Source of the DNA: Anastrepha obliqua
Taxonomy: Eukaryota > Arthropoda > Insecta > Diptera > Tephritidae
Direction: 5' to 3'
Assembly: GCF_027943255.1 (NCBI RefSeq)
Contig: NC_072895.1
Location: 80,664,001-80,728,000 of the forward strand
Length of the DNA stretch: 64,000 bases
Shown here one piece after another: positions 32,850 to 44,955 of the stretch; position 1 is the first letter of the stretch, and every line of letters begins with the position of its first letter. The position numbers and the translations under genes were made by a program. Under the pieces are notes generated by a model. That model made no database searches and was not told where the DNA came from. It worked only from the letters and a program-made list of their open reading frames with translations.

Positions 32850-33420
32850 ATAATTTTCTCCAATCTGGCCAGTTTTTTCCTTTAAAATTTGTTAATTTGC
32901 TCTCCGCTGAAAGCATTTCAGACGAAATATTAACTTTGACGTCTTGAGCTTAGACTAATGTTGACGGGCTTTTAGTAGTTTTCTTCCCACCATTGAAAGT
33001 GAAGTGTCCTCAACACCACTAAAAATAATCTTTAATAAATCACTTGCCGCCGGGATCTTCAATGATGATTGGAAAGTGGCAACATTCAAAAATGGCAATA
33101 AGAATGATGTGCGTAACTATAGACCGATTTGCAAGCTATCGAATATTTTCAAATTACTCAAAGAGAAAAATTATACTTTGCTTCGAAAACATGAGTTTGT
33201 TGTTACAGGTCCGCAATTTCGGGCAGGTTGAACACTATGCATATTTATTGAATTATTTTCGTCTGGACTTCAAGTACTGTGTGTCTACACTGATTTCTCC
33301 AAGGCTTTTGACAGTGTACCACATAGAGTTCTTTGAAGTAAATTGGGCTTTCTTGACGTTCACGGGGTGCAAGTAGATTTTTGTAAAGTTGGCGCCGCAA
33401 GTAAGTGCCTGAATCACGAT
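32850..33420 (+). pseudogene. CR1/jockey-group LINE reverse transcriptase relic
   Basis: Recognisable parts are ESISDEILTLTS, LKIIFNKSLAAGIFNDDWKVATFKNG (33020-33100), NYRPICKLSNIFKLL (RT motif 1) and, in another frame near 33290-33320, FSKAFDSV (motif A). Later motifs are missing. The same phrasing occurs in the minus-strand relic at 16630-17460. Confidence 0.65.
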
Positions 33421-33554
33421 AATGACTTCACTTCATTTTCAGCCGACGTAATTTTTATTGAGTTCGGATGAAAAACATTTCCACTTTTTATTTGTTAAGA
33501 CTAAATTTTCACCCCTCCGTCCTTATGAAGTTACAAACTATAACTTTTATTGTA

Positions 33555-34841
33555 AAGGGTGGTTAAGTTTCAAGGGCCGGTGTTGATTTTGAATAAAATA
33601 CAATTTTTTAGGAAGTTATTGTCATTTCTCCTTATTATGATAATATTGGTGTAGCTCAATTACGTATGGAATAAAATATCGGCCGAATGGCCAAATTGTC
33701 TAAATTTTCGATGACGCTGAGGCATAATTGAGGTTCTATGCCGTTAATGTGCCGAATTATCTCATCCTTTAGCTCTTGAATTGTTGCTGACTTATCGACA
33801 TACAAGGTGTATTTCAAATAATCTTTCAAATAACCCCAAAGAAAGAAGTCCAACGGTGTCAAATCACATGATCTTGTCGGCCAATTGACATCGCCGCGAC
33901 GTGAGATTATTCGGCCATCAAATTTTTCGCGCAAAAGAGCCATTGTTTCGTTAACTGTGTGACAAGTGGCACCGTTCTGTTGAAACCACATATTGTCTAC
34001 ATCCAATCTTCCAATTCGGGCCATAAAAAGTTCGTTATCACTTCACGATAGCGAACATTATTCACAGTAACTGCCTGACCGACCTCATTTTGGAAAAAGT
34101 ACGGCCCAGTGATGCCACCGGCCCATAAACCGCACCAAACAATCACTCTTTGTGGGTGCGTTGGTTTTTCGGCAATCACTCTTGGGTTATCATTCGCCCA
34201 AATGCAGCAATTCTCCTTATTGACGAATCCACTGGGGTGAAAATGTGCCTCATCACGGAAGATGATTTTCTTCAAAAATTGGTCATTCACTGTTGCCATT
34301 TCCTGTCACCATTCTGACTATTGACGACGCTTGAAATAGTCAAGAGGCTTTAGTTCTTGAGTCAATTGCACCTTGTAAGCGTGTAAATGAAAGCCTTTAT
34401 GCATAATGTTCATCAACGGCGAGCGTGAGAGATGCAATTGTTGGGCACGACGACGAGTTGAGGTGGACGGCTCTTCAACCACACTATCGCGAACAGCAGC
34501 AATATTTTCTGCAGTACGAGCTGTACGAGGATGCACTGGTATTTTCACAGCTCCTACAGACCCGGTTTCCTCAAACTTTTGCACAATTTTTCCGATTGTA
34601 CGCACATTTGGGCGATTAAATTGACCGAAAAAATCACGAAGTGCGCGATATGTATTTTGATTTGAACGCCCGTTTTCATAAAAAGCCTAAATAACTTTAA
34701 CGCATTGCTCGATTGTGTATCTTTCCATGGTTCAAATTGAATTAGTCTGAAATTGAAAAATGTTAAATGAAATGCACAAAAAAACTTGACATATAGGTGT
34801 GGTTTACATTCAACATCGGCCCTTGAAATTTAACCACCCTT
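33555..34841 (-). mobile_element. DD41D (rosa-type) mariner-like element
   Basis: The TIRs are AAGGGTGGTTAAGTTTCAAG (left) and AAGGGTGGTTAAATTTCAAG (right, complemented), flanked by TA at 33553-33554 and 34842-34843. The length is 1287 bp and the transposase is on the minus strand. Confidence 0.92.
33656..34730 (-). pseudogene. DD41D transposase, second Asp changed to Asn
   Basis: ATG near 34730 starts MERYTIEQCVKVI, followed by an in-frame TAG (about 34690). The DNA-binding half continues (NRPNVRTIGKIVQKFEETG, 34530-34620). Two adjacent stops follow FKRRQ near 34315. FRDEAHFHPSGFVNKENC carries the first Asp (34240-34270). A frameshift near 34010 leads into MWFQQNGATCHT, where the expected D of QQDGA is N. 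PTRSCDLTPLDFFLWG carries the third Asp, 41 residues further on. The Asp-to-Asn change alone would abolish catalysis. Confidence 0.88.
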
Positions 34842-34844
34842 TAT

Positions 34845-36262
34845 ATGAATTTGTTTGATTCCAGAAAATAGTCAGCCCAAATTGAATTTTGCTTAAATGT
34901 GCGTAGCTATAAAAGTGCGATCCGCACCGAATTTCACACAACTTGTTTGTTGGTTATATTTTGATTTTTCTTTCAGCTTGACTGTATCTATATATTCATA
35001 TGTATGCATGTGTGTTTGTATATGCTTATGCATAAATACCTGTGTGTAATATAAAAACAAGTAAAAAGAAAATGAACCCCTTCAATGAACTGCAACGCCA
35101 TGTCGCCTCTGAAAATACAGTCGGTACAACATATAGATATACTATACATATGTACGTAATACCAACACATTTCCGCAGGATTCCACAATGAACATAAAAT
35201 TTATAATTTATTACTTTAATTAAAAAAGCAATCAAAGCATTGCAATTTATTATTCTGTTAAATCAGTTTCTCTCTTAGATATTCCTCAGCGAGAGATATT
35301 CACTTGTGAAATGACAGTTATAATTAATTAAAAACAGTTATGAATTGAAAGTGCAGCTGCTTAATTGTTTGTAGAGATTTTCGTAATAAATCACAATCAA
35401 AATTTTTAATTTTCTAATTTAATTTTCCAAGCTAATTTTGAGAATCAAATAAATAAAAGAATTAGTTTTTGAAATAAATGAATTCAGCGTAGTGACGAAG
35501 AAAAAGTTACAATCTAAAGCTCAAATCGTAGACGATCGCCCTGAGCGAATAACAACAATACTACCAGTTAAGTAAAGAGAAATTTCACTTTTTGTGCGCC
35601 TTCTTGGTAAGAAGCGGGAAGAAGCGAGTACGAGGTACGCTTTGTTCAACTCGGCCAAAGTCGCCTTGCGATTATCGCTCAAATTAGGAAGTAGAAGAAA
35701 CGTGAGAAAGTGTATGCATAATTTCGCAGTATGAAATCGAACGGGTGCACGCTCTTGACTGAAACTGAAGTACGCTCTCCGACACCACAAAAAGAGGCAG
35801 CCTGCAATTACGTCAAATATTAATGAATGAGTCTTCAGAAATTTTCGCAAAAGGTGACCCCAATGCCCGCCTTCATTGAATTATCTACCACATTTTCAAA
35901 AAGACTCGACCAAAAGATATTCAAGATATTCATCTTTTCATCGATTTTAAAGCGACTTTTGAGTTGTCTGCTATGCAATTATATTCCACTCCACCTAAAT
36001 TTGGCAGCTCTGCAATATCGAAATGAGGTTCAGCAATACCATGAACTGGATCAGGGTTGAAAAGGATCTCTGAAGCCGATTGTTAATAAAAGAAGTTTCA
36101 GACAGAGTTACTTTCTATCGAAGAAGCGTGCCCAACCAGATCCTTTGAAGAGGCTGCACGCTTCAAGAGAGTCACTCGTTTGTTGAACACTTAGACCGAA
36201 TACGTCAAAACGGCCTCAACAGAATCCACTTTTCACTTTTGCACTACCCCAATGGGTATTCG
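34845..36262. other. AT-rich non-coding stretch
   Basis: A short alternating TATG/CATA block lies at about 34990-35040. The minus frame at 35521-35850 (109 codons) has no recognisable motif. Nothing else is identified. Confidence 0.45.
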
Positions 36263-36264
36263 GC

Positions 36265-37990
36265 TAGGTTAGGTTAGGTTAGGTTAAATGGCTGCCCTAG
36301 CTAAAGGGCTCACTTGGACAAATGTTAAGAAATTCGTCCGTTGTGGTGCCATACATGGGAGAGAAGAAAGGAGATGGGAAGGAAGAAGGAGCCTTGGGAT
36401 TACATACGATGATGACCATACATTTTACGACGGCGCCGACGGGGGCCGATTTGCGTTCGTAGTTAGCCGTAACAAGCTACTAATGAACTTCACCAAATTT
36501 ATGATATTTACACCGGCTATATCCGCAGGCGTAGCGAAAAAGTGAGAGCCTAGATTTCGAAGTCTTTGCCAGACGAGAGCAGGGCAGCTGAGAAGAAGGT
36601 GTTGAGATGATTCCACCTCGTCCTCCAGACAATTTCTGCAGAACGGACTTGAGGCAATCCCAAGTCTTACGGCGTGAACACCTAACGGACAATGTCCGGT
36701 AAGGATGCCCACCAAATTTGAGAGCTGGGGCTTTGTTAGCCTTAGGAGTTCCCTTGAGCGTCCCCGATCTACCCGTGGCCAGAAGGATCTCGCGACCTTG
36801 CACGTTTACGCACTAGCCCAGCGCTCGCTGAGTTGACTCGAGGCCCATCTTTCCAGAAGCAGACCACAGGTTCTCAGGGGAACCCCAATTCTCTCATTTC
36901 GCGACGAAACCGTCTCCAAAGTTCCCTGTCTAGCCAGCTCATCAGCCCAGCAGTTTCCCTCTATGCCGCTGTGCCCGGGAACCCAAATGAGCCTGATGAT
37001 GAAGTATTCGGATGCAATCGAGAGAGAAGCCAGACATTCCCCGACCAGTCTTGAATGCATAAACAGCGAGCCCAAGGCCCTAATTGCCGATTGGCTATCG
37101 GAGTAGATATTTACTTCCTTAACGGTAATTACCGAATGAAGCAACCGGTACACGGCTTCCTTAATTGCGGATACCTCCGCTTGGAAAACACTACAGTGGT
37201 CCGGGAGCCTAAATTTAAGTTTGATGGGGGCTCCTTACAGAATACTCCCCCACCAACCCTTCCGTCCAACTTCGAGCCATCCGTGAACATGTTTGCCATG
37301 CCTTGCCGCCGAATGTTGCACCCCGCCCACTCATCCCTTGAGGGAATGTGAGTAGAAAAAGGTCCGCTCGGACCTAGCGTGGCTGTACAGTGGTCCAGCA
37401 CCATAGGGATGAACTCAAAGTTTTTAACTAGAGTGTCCGTAACTTAAGTCTAGCCTATGGCCCGAACACCTTAATCTGATTGCGGCGCGTGCAGCGGTAG
37501 TTCTTCCTACAATGTCCACGGGCGTCACATTCAGCATAGCGTTAAGCGCTAGAGTAGGAGTGGTACGGAGAGCCCCACTGATTCCAATGAGGGCAGACCT
37601 TTGTACCCTCTCCAGCTTCTTAACTGATACCATCCTTTCTAGCGAGTTCCACCAGACAAGGACTCCGTATAGCAAGATTGGTTTTATAATCGTGTTATAA
37701 AGCCAAAAAGTGACTTTAGGCGAGAGCCCCATCTTTTGCCGATAGCGCCCCTGCAACCATACAAGGCGACTGTTGTCTTTCTGATTCTCTCCTCAATGTT
37801 TGGCTTCCATGTAAGACCTCTGTCAAGGATGAGTCCCAGGTACTTCACCTTGTCAGAGAGCACCAACGGAGCGCCCGATATTGAGGGGAGAAACACACTT
37901 GGTATTTTGTATTTTCTCGTAAATAAGACGAGCTCCGTCTTCAGAGGATTTATCGATAGGCCCCAATTTGGGTGTTCGGTTACTTTTAGC
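36265..37990 (-). mobile_element. 5'-truncated RNase H-bearing LINE with TTAGG-type tail
   Basis: This is a minus-strand LINE with the same domain order as the one at 1634-2788 but a different sequence and 3' UTR. The 3' end shows four units of TAGGT on the plus strand (36265-36287). 5' truncation lies near 37990, after the RT fingers and palm. Confidence 0.85.
36425..37985 (-). pseudogene. LINE ORF2: RT end, RNase H and zinc-knuckle tail
   Basis: In sense order: NWGLSINPLKTELVLFTRKYK (RT end, about 37900-37970), VKYLGLILDRGLTWKPNIEE, WLYNTIIKPILLYGVLVW, LNAMLNVTPVDIV (37430-37760); RNase H with MFTDGSKLDGRVGGGVF (about 37290), INIYSDSQSAIRAL-like at 37080-37110 and WVPGHSGIEGNCWADELA (about 36910-36970); and a C-terminal GHCPLGVHAVRLG, FCRNCLEDEVESSQHLLLSC (36600-36690). 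Small indels separate 37424, 37129-37153, 36806 and 36715. The RNase H acidic residues remain, so decay is moderate. Confidence 0.82.
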
Positions 37991-37999
37991 TCTATATCT

Positions 38000-38213
38000 T
38001 TCTATGGTGCTAAATGTAAAACGGAGTATTCGCTCCCTTTTGTTAGAGCTTTAAGTGAATTTCATTCAATTTCGTGTATTTTTAAATACTTAATATTCTA
38101 TTTGTATGTGTTTAAATCATGGTCAGTAGTTATAATACTTTTCGATGTAATTAGTCTGTAAGATGATTCTGTTCTTAGACTAAATAATAATAAATAAATA
38201 AATATTTGACCAA
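38000..38213 (+). mobile_element. LINE 3' end with AATAAATA tail
   Basis: The stretch opens with a short coding end (YGAKCKTEYSLPFVRAL) and closes with taaataataataaataaata (38183-38203). This is the 3' end of a plus-strand LINE of the CR1/jockey type, whose tails are short A/T-rich repeats. It abuts the truncated end of the minus-strand LINE, so one probably landed next to or in the other. Confidence 0.55.
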
Positions 38214-38214
38214 T

Positions 38215-39130
38215 ACTGAAAATTCTGCTGCTTCAAGCAGCTGAAATAATTGCCAAGTAATGTTTCCCGGTCGATTCCACATGTATGAGAGTCAGACGTT
38301 TCCCACTGCCTTGTATGATACTTCCGCAAACTGAACTATTCTCCAGTACGTAAGCAAAAAACAAAGTGAATATACTCATATGAACATATTTGCCACCCAC
38401 TGTAATTGCTTAGAAGTTGTTTCCTCCAATATTTTTTCGGTGCCACCCAATGCGTAGCAATCAATGCGGAAGGCCACTATGTTCGCCAGAATACAATTCA
38501 AAGTTGCAGAATCCATTTGCTTCTAGATTTCAATTCAAGGTTTATTCCGGTGTTTGGCCTTAGATTGGATTTTTACACGTCTTTTTTTTCAAATTTTGCT
38601 CTAACATCTTAGTGGCATTTCCAATCAGGAACAAATTCTCTTTTTCCTTTTTCAAATATTGGCTACCGCGTAATTTCTTTGCCGCCTTTATTTGCATAAA
38701 GTGAAGAGCCCACAAAGCATAAAGCTAAGTTCATTATAGCCGGGCATTATTTTGAAACTTTTGCTGTCTTTATTCGGTATGTATGTGTGCAACTAGGTAC
38801 CATAAATGAATAACGAAATCTGGCTGTTGAAGAGTCCAGAGGTTGCATACACTAAGTAAAGAGTTAATGTTTAAATGTTTTTTCGGTCGCACGAACACTT
38901 GCAAAGGCAGCCACCAGCAACGTATACTTGGCTGCTATTAATTAATGCAGACATTGTTATGAAAAACATACAATTTTCCTGAAGGCAAAGTAGTTGGATT
39001 GCATAAAGAGCTGCAGCTGCAGGCAAACTTTGAAGCGTTCATATTCATTAATGCTGGAGAACTGCTGGATGGCTTTTAGCGTGCACATTAAGAAAAGTTG
39101 AAAATATTAAAATTTTGAAAGCAGAAATGC
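38215..39130. other. Non-coding stretch
   Basis: No coding similarity or terminal repeats were found in this interval. Confidence 0.5.
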
Positions 39131-39135
39131 ATATA

Positions 39136-40403
39136 CGAGGGGTGCCTTTTATATGTCGGGATTAGAGAACAAAAACAAATTTTAATCATCGAAAATCACT
39201 TTATTGTTTTTCAAAACATTCTCCATTAAGATCTATACACTTTTGCATGCGTTTGAACCAATTGTCGAAGCACTTTTGCCACTCTGAATGAGGTACCTCT
39301 AAAACATGCATTCTGAATGCCGCAACCGCTTCTTCAGGTGTCGAAAAACGTTGACCTCTCAGTTTGTTTTTTACGTACGGGAATAAAAAGAAGTCATTCG
39401 GTGCCAAGTCAGGACTATACGGCGGATGATGGCCCATTAATTCGATGTTTTGGGTGCTCAAAAATGCAGTTGTTTGAGCCGAAGTGTGAGAGCTCGCATT
39501 GTCCTGGTGAAGAGTGATCCGTCTTTGGCGATTGGTTTTCCTAATTTCTTGGAAGACAACTGGCAAACAAATGGTTGTGTATCACTCAGAATTTACTATT
39601 CTGCGTTGTTGTAGTGGTACGGTTGCGACATGTCCAGTTTTTCCGAAAAAACAGGCGACCATTTGCTTGGAAGTGCTTCGTGCGCGAACAACTTTTGTTG
39701 GATTTGGCTCATCTTGAAACACCCATACAGTCGACTGCTGTTTACTTTCGGGCTCATACGCGTAAATCTATGATTCATCACCTGTCACGATGTCATAGAC
39801 GTGTTTCGAAGCCCCGCGATCGTATTTTTTGAGCATTTCCTTCGACCAATCGACACGAGTCTTTTTTAGAGCGATTGACAAATTGTGTGGGATCCAACGC
39901 GAACAAATTTTTTTGATAGTCAAATGTTTATGCAATATTGAATGTATGCTGGTCCCACTAATGCCTAAAATTGTCTCAATCTCACGATAGATCACATGAC
40001 GATCTTGCAATATCAGTTCGCGCACAGCATCAATGGTTTTCGGAACAACAACTGATTTTGGACGACCTTCACGAAATTCGTCTTGGAGTGAACTACGATA
40101 AACACTGGTCCTTGATGGAGCTTCAACGACAAAAAATGAACTAAGTTCATCCATGCAATGTTGCTGAGTTAATCCACGTCGAAAGTTGTAAAAAATAATC
40201 GCACGAAAATGTTCTCGATTTAATTCCATTTTTGGACCGAGATGAATATTTTAAGTTACTGTAAACAACACAAATAGCGCTGGTATTTCAAAACGTTCTG
40301 AGTACGTAAAAGCCAAAAAATGTCAAACTTTGCGATACAGCTGTCAGTTGCCAGATTGCAACACCAGGGTTGCCAAATCCCGACATGTAAAAGGCACCCC
40401 TCG
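39136..40403 (-). mobile_element. Mariner with perfect-looking TIRs
   Basis: The TIRs are CGAGGGGTGCCTTTTATATG (left) and CGAGGGGTGCCTTTTACATG (right, complemented), continuing to TCGGGATT, with one mismatch in about 28 bases. TA flanks are at 39134-39135 and 40404-40405. The length is 1268 bp. Deleted relatives lie at 353-850 and 50010-50760. Confidence 0.93.
39201..40229 (-). pseudogene. Mariner transposase, full length with two nonsense codons
   Basis: A single frame of 343 codons runs from ATG at 40229 (MELNREHFRAIIFYNF) to the stop before 39201. The order is helix-turn-helix 1 (GLTQQHCMDELSSFF), helix-turn-helix 2 (HVIYREIETILGISGTSIHSI), WIPHNLS linker, VTGDES (first Asp), HQDNASSHTS (second Asp) and YSPDLAPNDFFLFP (third Asp). 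Only two stops interrupt it, after GDES (about 39766) and after IVNSE (about 39582). Both fall where a Trp codon is expected, consistent with G-to-A changes in TGG. An extra His (GHHPPYSP) makes the spacing 35 rather than 34 residues. There is no frameshift, so the copy is young. Confidence 0.88.
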
Positions 40404-40407
40404 TAGT

Positions 40408-40890
40408 AGCTCATCTCATTAGTCCTACATTTGCCAAAATTTGCTGATTTTTGTTTTACATTACACCAGAGTAAGAGCGCTGATAAACATTTCAAAGCCA
40501 AACTAATGAAAACAAAACCTCTTCCATCGAAGAAAAAAAAAAAAAATAAAATAAGAGATTCCATTGCATTCTCTTAGTTTGAAGCTTAAAATTTTGTTAA
40601 TAGTTGTGAATATATATGCAGTTCTGTGTAACAGCTGTAAAAGCACTTATACAAAAATTGTTTGTAAATGAAATGTTTGTAAAAAGAAAAGCCAATAATT
40701 GTGCAGAAGCAGATATGAAAATTTGCATACATACATAAAAGTAGTTTTTGAAATATTTATGAATGGAATGAATTTATTCGCTCACAACCTGTTTTCGTTC
40801 ATTTTAATTCGGGCTTTCTTTGCCTGTTGCCCAGGTAATTCTGTTTTAATACAACCAACTCAATTCACATACAATTTAATATACATACAA
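40408..40890. other. AT-rich non-coding stretch
   Basis: The A run at 40532-40548 and scattered short frames carry no recognisable signal. Confidence 0.5.
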
Positions 40891-40893
40891 ACA

Positions 40894-41111
40894 CAAGGTG
40901 ACGCAAAGTTAAGGACCCTATCGGAAATTTATAATTTTTGCAAATGGTGTATGATATTTGACACTTGTGAACTAGACACCTGCAGTATACAAACAGACAA
41001 GCAATGGAGTGCGTAAAGGTCACAATAAGGATTTCAATCACTCTGTAAACTTTTTTTCTACGAAAAAGTTATTCGAAAACAAAATTAAATGATTGATTTT
41101 GCGCCACCTTG
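40894..41111. mobile_element. Short MITE with GTGGCGCAAAAT-type ends
   Basis: The left end CAAGGTGACGCAAAGTTAA and the complemented right end CAAGGTGGCGCAAAATCAAT are inverted repeats with few mismatches. The right flank is TA and the left flank CA, possibly a decayed TA. The 218-bp interior is non-coding. The end motif recurs in the minisatellite at 18.0-18.5 kb. Confidence 0.6.
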
Positions 41112-41379
41112 TATATATCTATCATTTGATGAACATACGTCCTTACATGCAATTATGTACGAAATTTTAAAATAAGATTTCCAAATGTTGCTTGGTAGCT
41201 CATAGCTGTCACAAAGTTTTCATACATTAAAGTTGTACTTATTTTTCGAAATCAAATATTTTGATCTAATGGAGATGAGACATACAGATTTCATCCATTG
41301 CTTCAACAATAATATTCATATCAGTAAATTCAGTATTTTCAATGTCAGTAAAACGATTAACACGAAAAGCAGAATAAGT

Positions 41380-42310
41380 TATGTTTGACACCTCACTTCT
41401 TTATGTAAAAAAACAAAAAAAAAAAACCGAGCACACCTTCTAATGTCCAATGCCCAATTTCCAAGACAAATCTGGTTTATGCGAATCAGTCCAAAATGGT
41501 TTATATGTATTGGAATTTTAGATAGCAAGAATTCTGATAGCAACGAGTTGATCAAAAAGTTTCCGGAATATATAGAATTTTTCCCAAAACTGATATTAGC
41601 GCCCTCAAAGTACTTCCTATCAACTGCAATGCATATATGACAAAGTTTGATCCAGCTCTCGAAACATTTCTGAAACTCAATTTTCGGTGTATCCATCAGA
41701 GCCATTTTAGATTGTTCTATTACTTCCTTTCGCCTCCCAAACCGCGTCCCCCGTAGTGTTTTCTTTACTCCATTAAACAGAACAAAATCGTAGGTAGAAA
41801 AATATCATCCATCATCGATGGTATTCGTTTCGTTCTTGGTCAAAAAGTCACGCATAATGATGGTACTGTGCGATGGTGCGTTATCGTGAAACAAAATCTA
41901 AGAGTTGTTTTCCCACAAATCCTTTATTTTTTTTGGCGAATTGCTTCACATAAACGTCTCATACGCCCAAATATTAGTCCATATTAACTGTCTAACTTTC
42001 TGGTGGTATACAAAAACGTATGATGCACAATGCTGTTATATTTTTGGAATCCATAAAAATCGTGGCCATCGTTTTGTTCTACCACCACGAAGTGGTTTGT
42101 TTGGTCTTGGTTTATTCGTAGTTTTCCACTCACTCGCCTGATGTCTGGAGTGCGTGTCATACTCATAAACCCACGTATGTCTCCAATAGTCACGCTTTTG
42201 ATGAACGTGAGTCGGGTACAGCCTTAGAGATCATAGGACAAATCATTAACTACAATGAGCTCAACGAATTCGTAAGCAATGTTCAAGTCCTCTTTCAGCT
42301 TTATATTGGT
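41380..42310 (-). pseudogene. Mariner relic (HDNAPSH type)
   Basis: The minus strand, in several frames, reads ETWVYEYDTHSRHQASEWK (just after the first Asp, about 42090-42160), FHDNAPSHSTIIMRDFLTKN (second Asp, about 41840-41890), a gap where the SPDLAPxD motif should be, then DFVLFNGVKKTLRGTRF and, in the frame 41379-41705, FQKCFESWIKLCHICIAVDR near the C-terminus. It belongs with the relic at 20450-21330. The third Asp region is lost and stops are frequent. Outer ends are uncertain. Confidence 0.65.
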
Positions 42311-42314
42311 TAAT

Positions 42315-42995
42315 TTGTGGTTATAGATCAACTTTATTGATATTTTCATCTTATTTATTCATATTTTTTCGATGCCGACGGTCAGCCACTACGTTCGTCA
42401 GCCGCCATGGACCCTCGATCTCTTCTAAAGTGTTGATACCATTCGTAAACAGCTGTTTTCTTTCGAGTATCATTACAGTTTCCCAACATTTAAGATTATC
42501 GCACCTTTGAATCCATTTTTAACGGAATTTTTTTTTTTTAATTCAATTAATAGTCTAATAATACGAGTTCGTTAATGCAAATTTAAATCCATTTTTTAAA
42601 CTTAAAAAATCAAAAGCACGTGCAAAGGTAGATTTACTCAAGATGGCGTAACTTTTACAAATTCCAATGGCCATACAATTTTTATAGGAATGTTAATTAC
42701 AGATGTAGCAACCTATCAAAAAAAAATATAACTCAAATCAGTACGACGTACAGCATCCTTTTCGATCAAGGTGGTAGAGCAAGGCAAGAAAATGTAGTTC
42801 CGCTTGTTCCTCTAACAAAACTCCGCTCGGAAACTTCACCACCAAAAACCAGTTGGAACTAATTAGAATCAGTTTAGAACACGGAACTGCGCCTTCTTCA
42901 TTATATCGTGTCTTAATCACATATACTTAAATACAAGTTTCAAATTATATGTAAGAATTGTAAAAATTCGATAAATAATTTCACGCTTATAGCTT
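42315..42995. other. AT-rich non-coding stretch
   Basis: Part of 42320-42480 could be the decayed 5' end of the mariner relic. Nothing else is recognised. Confidence 0.4.
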
Positions 42996-42996
42996 A

Positions 42997-43742
42997 TTTA
43001 AGGGGACAGATACATGAAAATGGCCATATTTTCCCTGATTTTCGTTAAACTTATTTAAAATGATGACGTGAATATATTTGTTTTCAAAATTAGCATACAG
43101 TTTATTTATACATTAAAATAATATAATTTTTTTTTTTATTTTAATCATTTGAAATGGCGGATGTACACTTAATTCCTTCAGGAAGGTCGCAGCGGGGCTT
43201 CTCAATCGGCGGGCATTGTAGCATCGGCGTCAGTCACCTGAATACAAAAAACTAAACATTTTTTGTTTATTAATGTCATAATTTCGATACGAATTAAAAA
43301 CAAATGGAAAAAGAATCGCGGAATAAAATGCTTCAAAAACAAAAAAAAATGAATTTTGTGGTGAATTTTCCTACTATTTTTGCTTCGAAAAAAATATTTT
43401 TTCGAAAAATTTTCAAAATCTTATATTCACATAGAAAGTAATATCATAATCGCAAAATTTCAGGGAGATTGGTCAATAACTTTTCGAGTTATCGTGTACG
43501 TCAATTCGAAAAATATAGTTTTGAGAAAAACGCGTCTAAAGTTTGAGTACAACGTAATTATGGTATACCTCTCCCAATGCTCGAGCGCAAAGAATAGAGT
43601 CGTCACGGTTGACGATCTATAATATAAGAAATACTTAAATTTACGTTCTAAAATTTTTTTGACATATTCTTAAAGGATTATATAAACATTTTATGAAAAA
43701 AAAATTTTTTTTTCGAAATTTTACAGGAATATGTCCCTTTAA
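42997..43742. mobile_element. Non-coding DNA transposon with TTTAA flanks
   Basis: The left end GGGGACAGATACATGAAAA and complemented right end GGGACATATTCCTGTAAAA are similar inverted repeats. TTTAA lies at both flanks (42997-43001 and 43738-43742). The interior (736 bp) is A/T-rich with short inverted blocks (ttttttcgaaa) and no coding capacity. TTAA-type targeting is likely, but the GGGGACA end differs from the MITE at 14244. Confidence 0.65.
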
Positions 43743-43744
43743 TT

Positions 43745-44545
43745 TAGTAAGTTGTAAATTTCATGCTACTAAAAAATTCGCTCGAATTTTAAAAAAAATT
43801 TTTTTCGTCAGGGCAAGCTTATGCAATAAGTTCGTCAGACTATCCTGTCTTGAACAAAACTCGATCTTCTCATCTTTGCACGCTGCATTTCGATGGAAAT
43901 GTGATTGCTGAAAATGAATGTGTGGCTGAGGGTATACAGTTTAACCCAAAACATTGAAAGCAAACCACCATCTGCTTCCATTACAGATTGCCAGTTTGGG
44001 TTTTAGAGCAACTTAAATTCCAGATGAATCTGCTTTTTCAGGACACATTTTCACCCTAAACCTCTCGGGCCAATTCTGTAATTTACTTCCGAAAGAGTTC
44101 CATTTATATTTTCTGCCAGCTGAGCGTATGTACCCGCATACGGAGTGATCTGATAGAAGTGCCATTTGATAAACTAGTACAGAGTCGTGACTATCGACTT
44201 CAGACGATTATTGAGTTTACCAGAATGCCGCACCGTGATACAAAGCCGGTCAAATAATTGATCCTTTTTGCGCTAATTCAAGTAATTGAGGTATAAACCA
44301 TATTGATCATGGAAATTTACCATCTTGGCGCTATAATTTTAGCCTGTTAGATTTCTTTGGTGGGGTAAGATATGTAACTTTGTTGGGGACAATCCAGAAA
44401 AAATTAATACCTTTAAAACATTATCCAGAACGTAATTTTGCCCAGGTAACGGAGGTCCCGCGAGACAGCTGAAGTTCTTTGCCCGCTATAGGTGGTGATT
44501 TTTATCCGATGGCGGCATTCGTGGGCGAGAGTTTAAGAGGATAAT
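43745..44545. other. Non-coding or unrecognised stretch
   Basis: Composition becomes more balanced after 43880. No family could be named. Confidence 0.4.
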
Positions 44546-44549
44546 TAGA

Positions 44550-44800
44550 GACTCTGGTGGAGAAGGTGTCGTTGGCATCGCTTCAACCTGGAGGCTGACC
44601 TTCATGCTTTGCTGTTAATTAGTTCGAAGGGCATCACTGATTCATGTCCGTGCAAAAATGAAACGAGCTGCAACCCTACTTCTATTAATTTTGCGGCCAT
44701 AACTGCTGAGCCGTGAGCTCGTGCGTTGTCGCGATTCAAATGAATACCAAACACAACAAAATATACCGATCTACCTGAAACTTTGATTGTAGTCTTCCAA
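44550..44800 (-). pseudogene. Very degenerate mariner fragment (tentative)
   Basis: The minus strand around 44660-44760 reads HLNRDNARAHGSAVMAAKLIEVGLQL, which looks like the second-Asp region of a mariner (H-DNAR-H...L-E-G-). The following SPDLAPSD motif is not found, and no ends are visible. Confidence 0.4.
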
Positions 44801-44955
44801 GAGATACTCTAACTAAGTATAACCTCGATACGAGTCAGTAGAGCCATCTCTCTTTTCATACGACGCTCATATGTTCATGCTTCACTTACATCGTCACTTA
44901 AAAAGCGTAGTTTTGGTTTAATAAGCTTTCATATTTTAAATTTGATTAAGTAACC

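Noticed and set aside
37736..38161. 141-codon plus-strand frame
   Set aside because: Its first part is antisense to the RNase H-type LINE. Only the tail after about 38000 resembles a different LINE 3' end.
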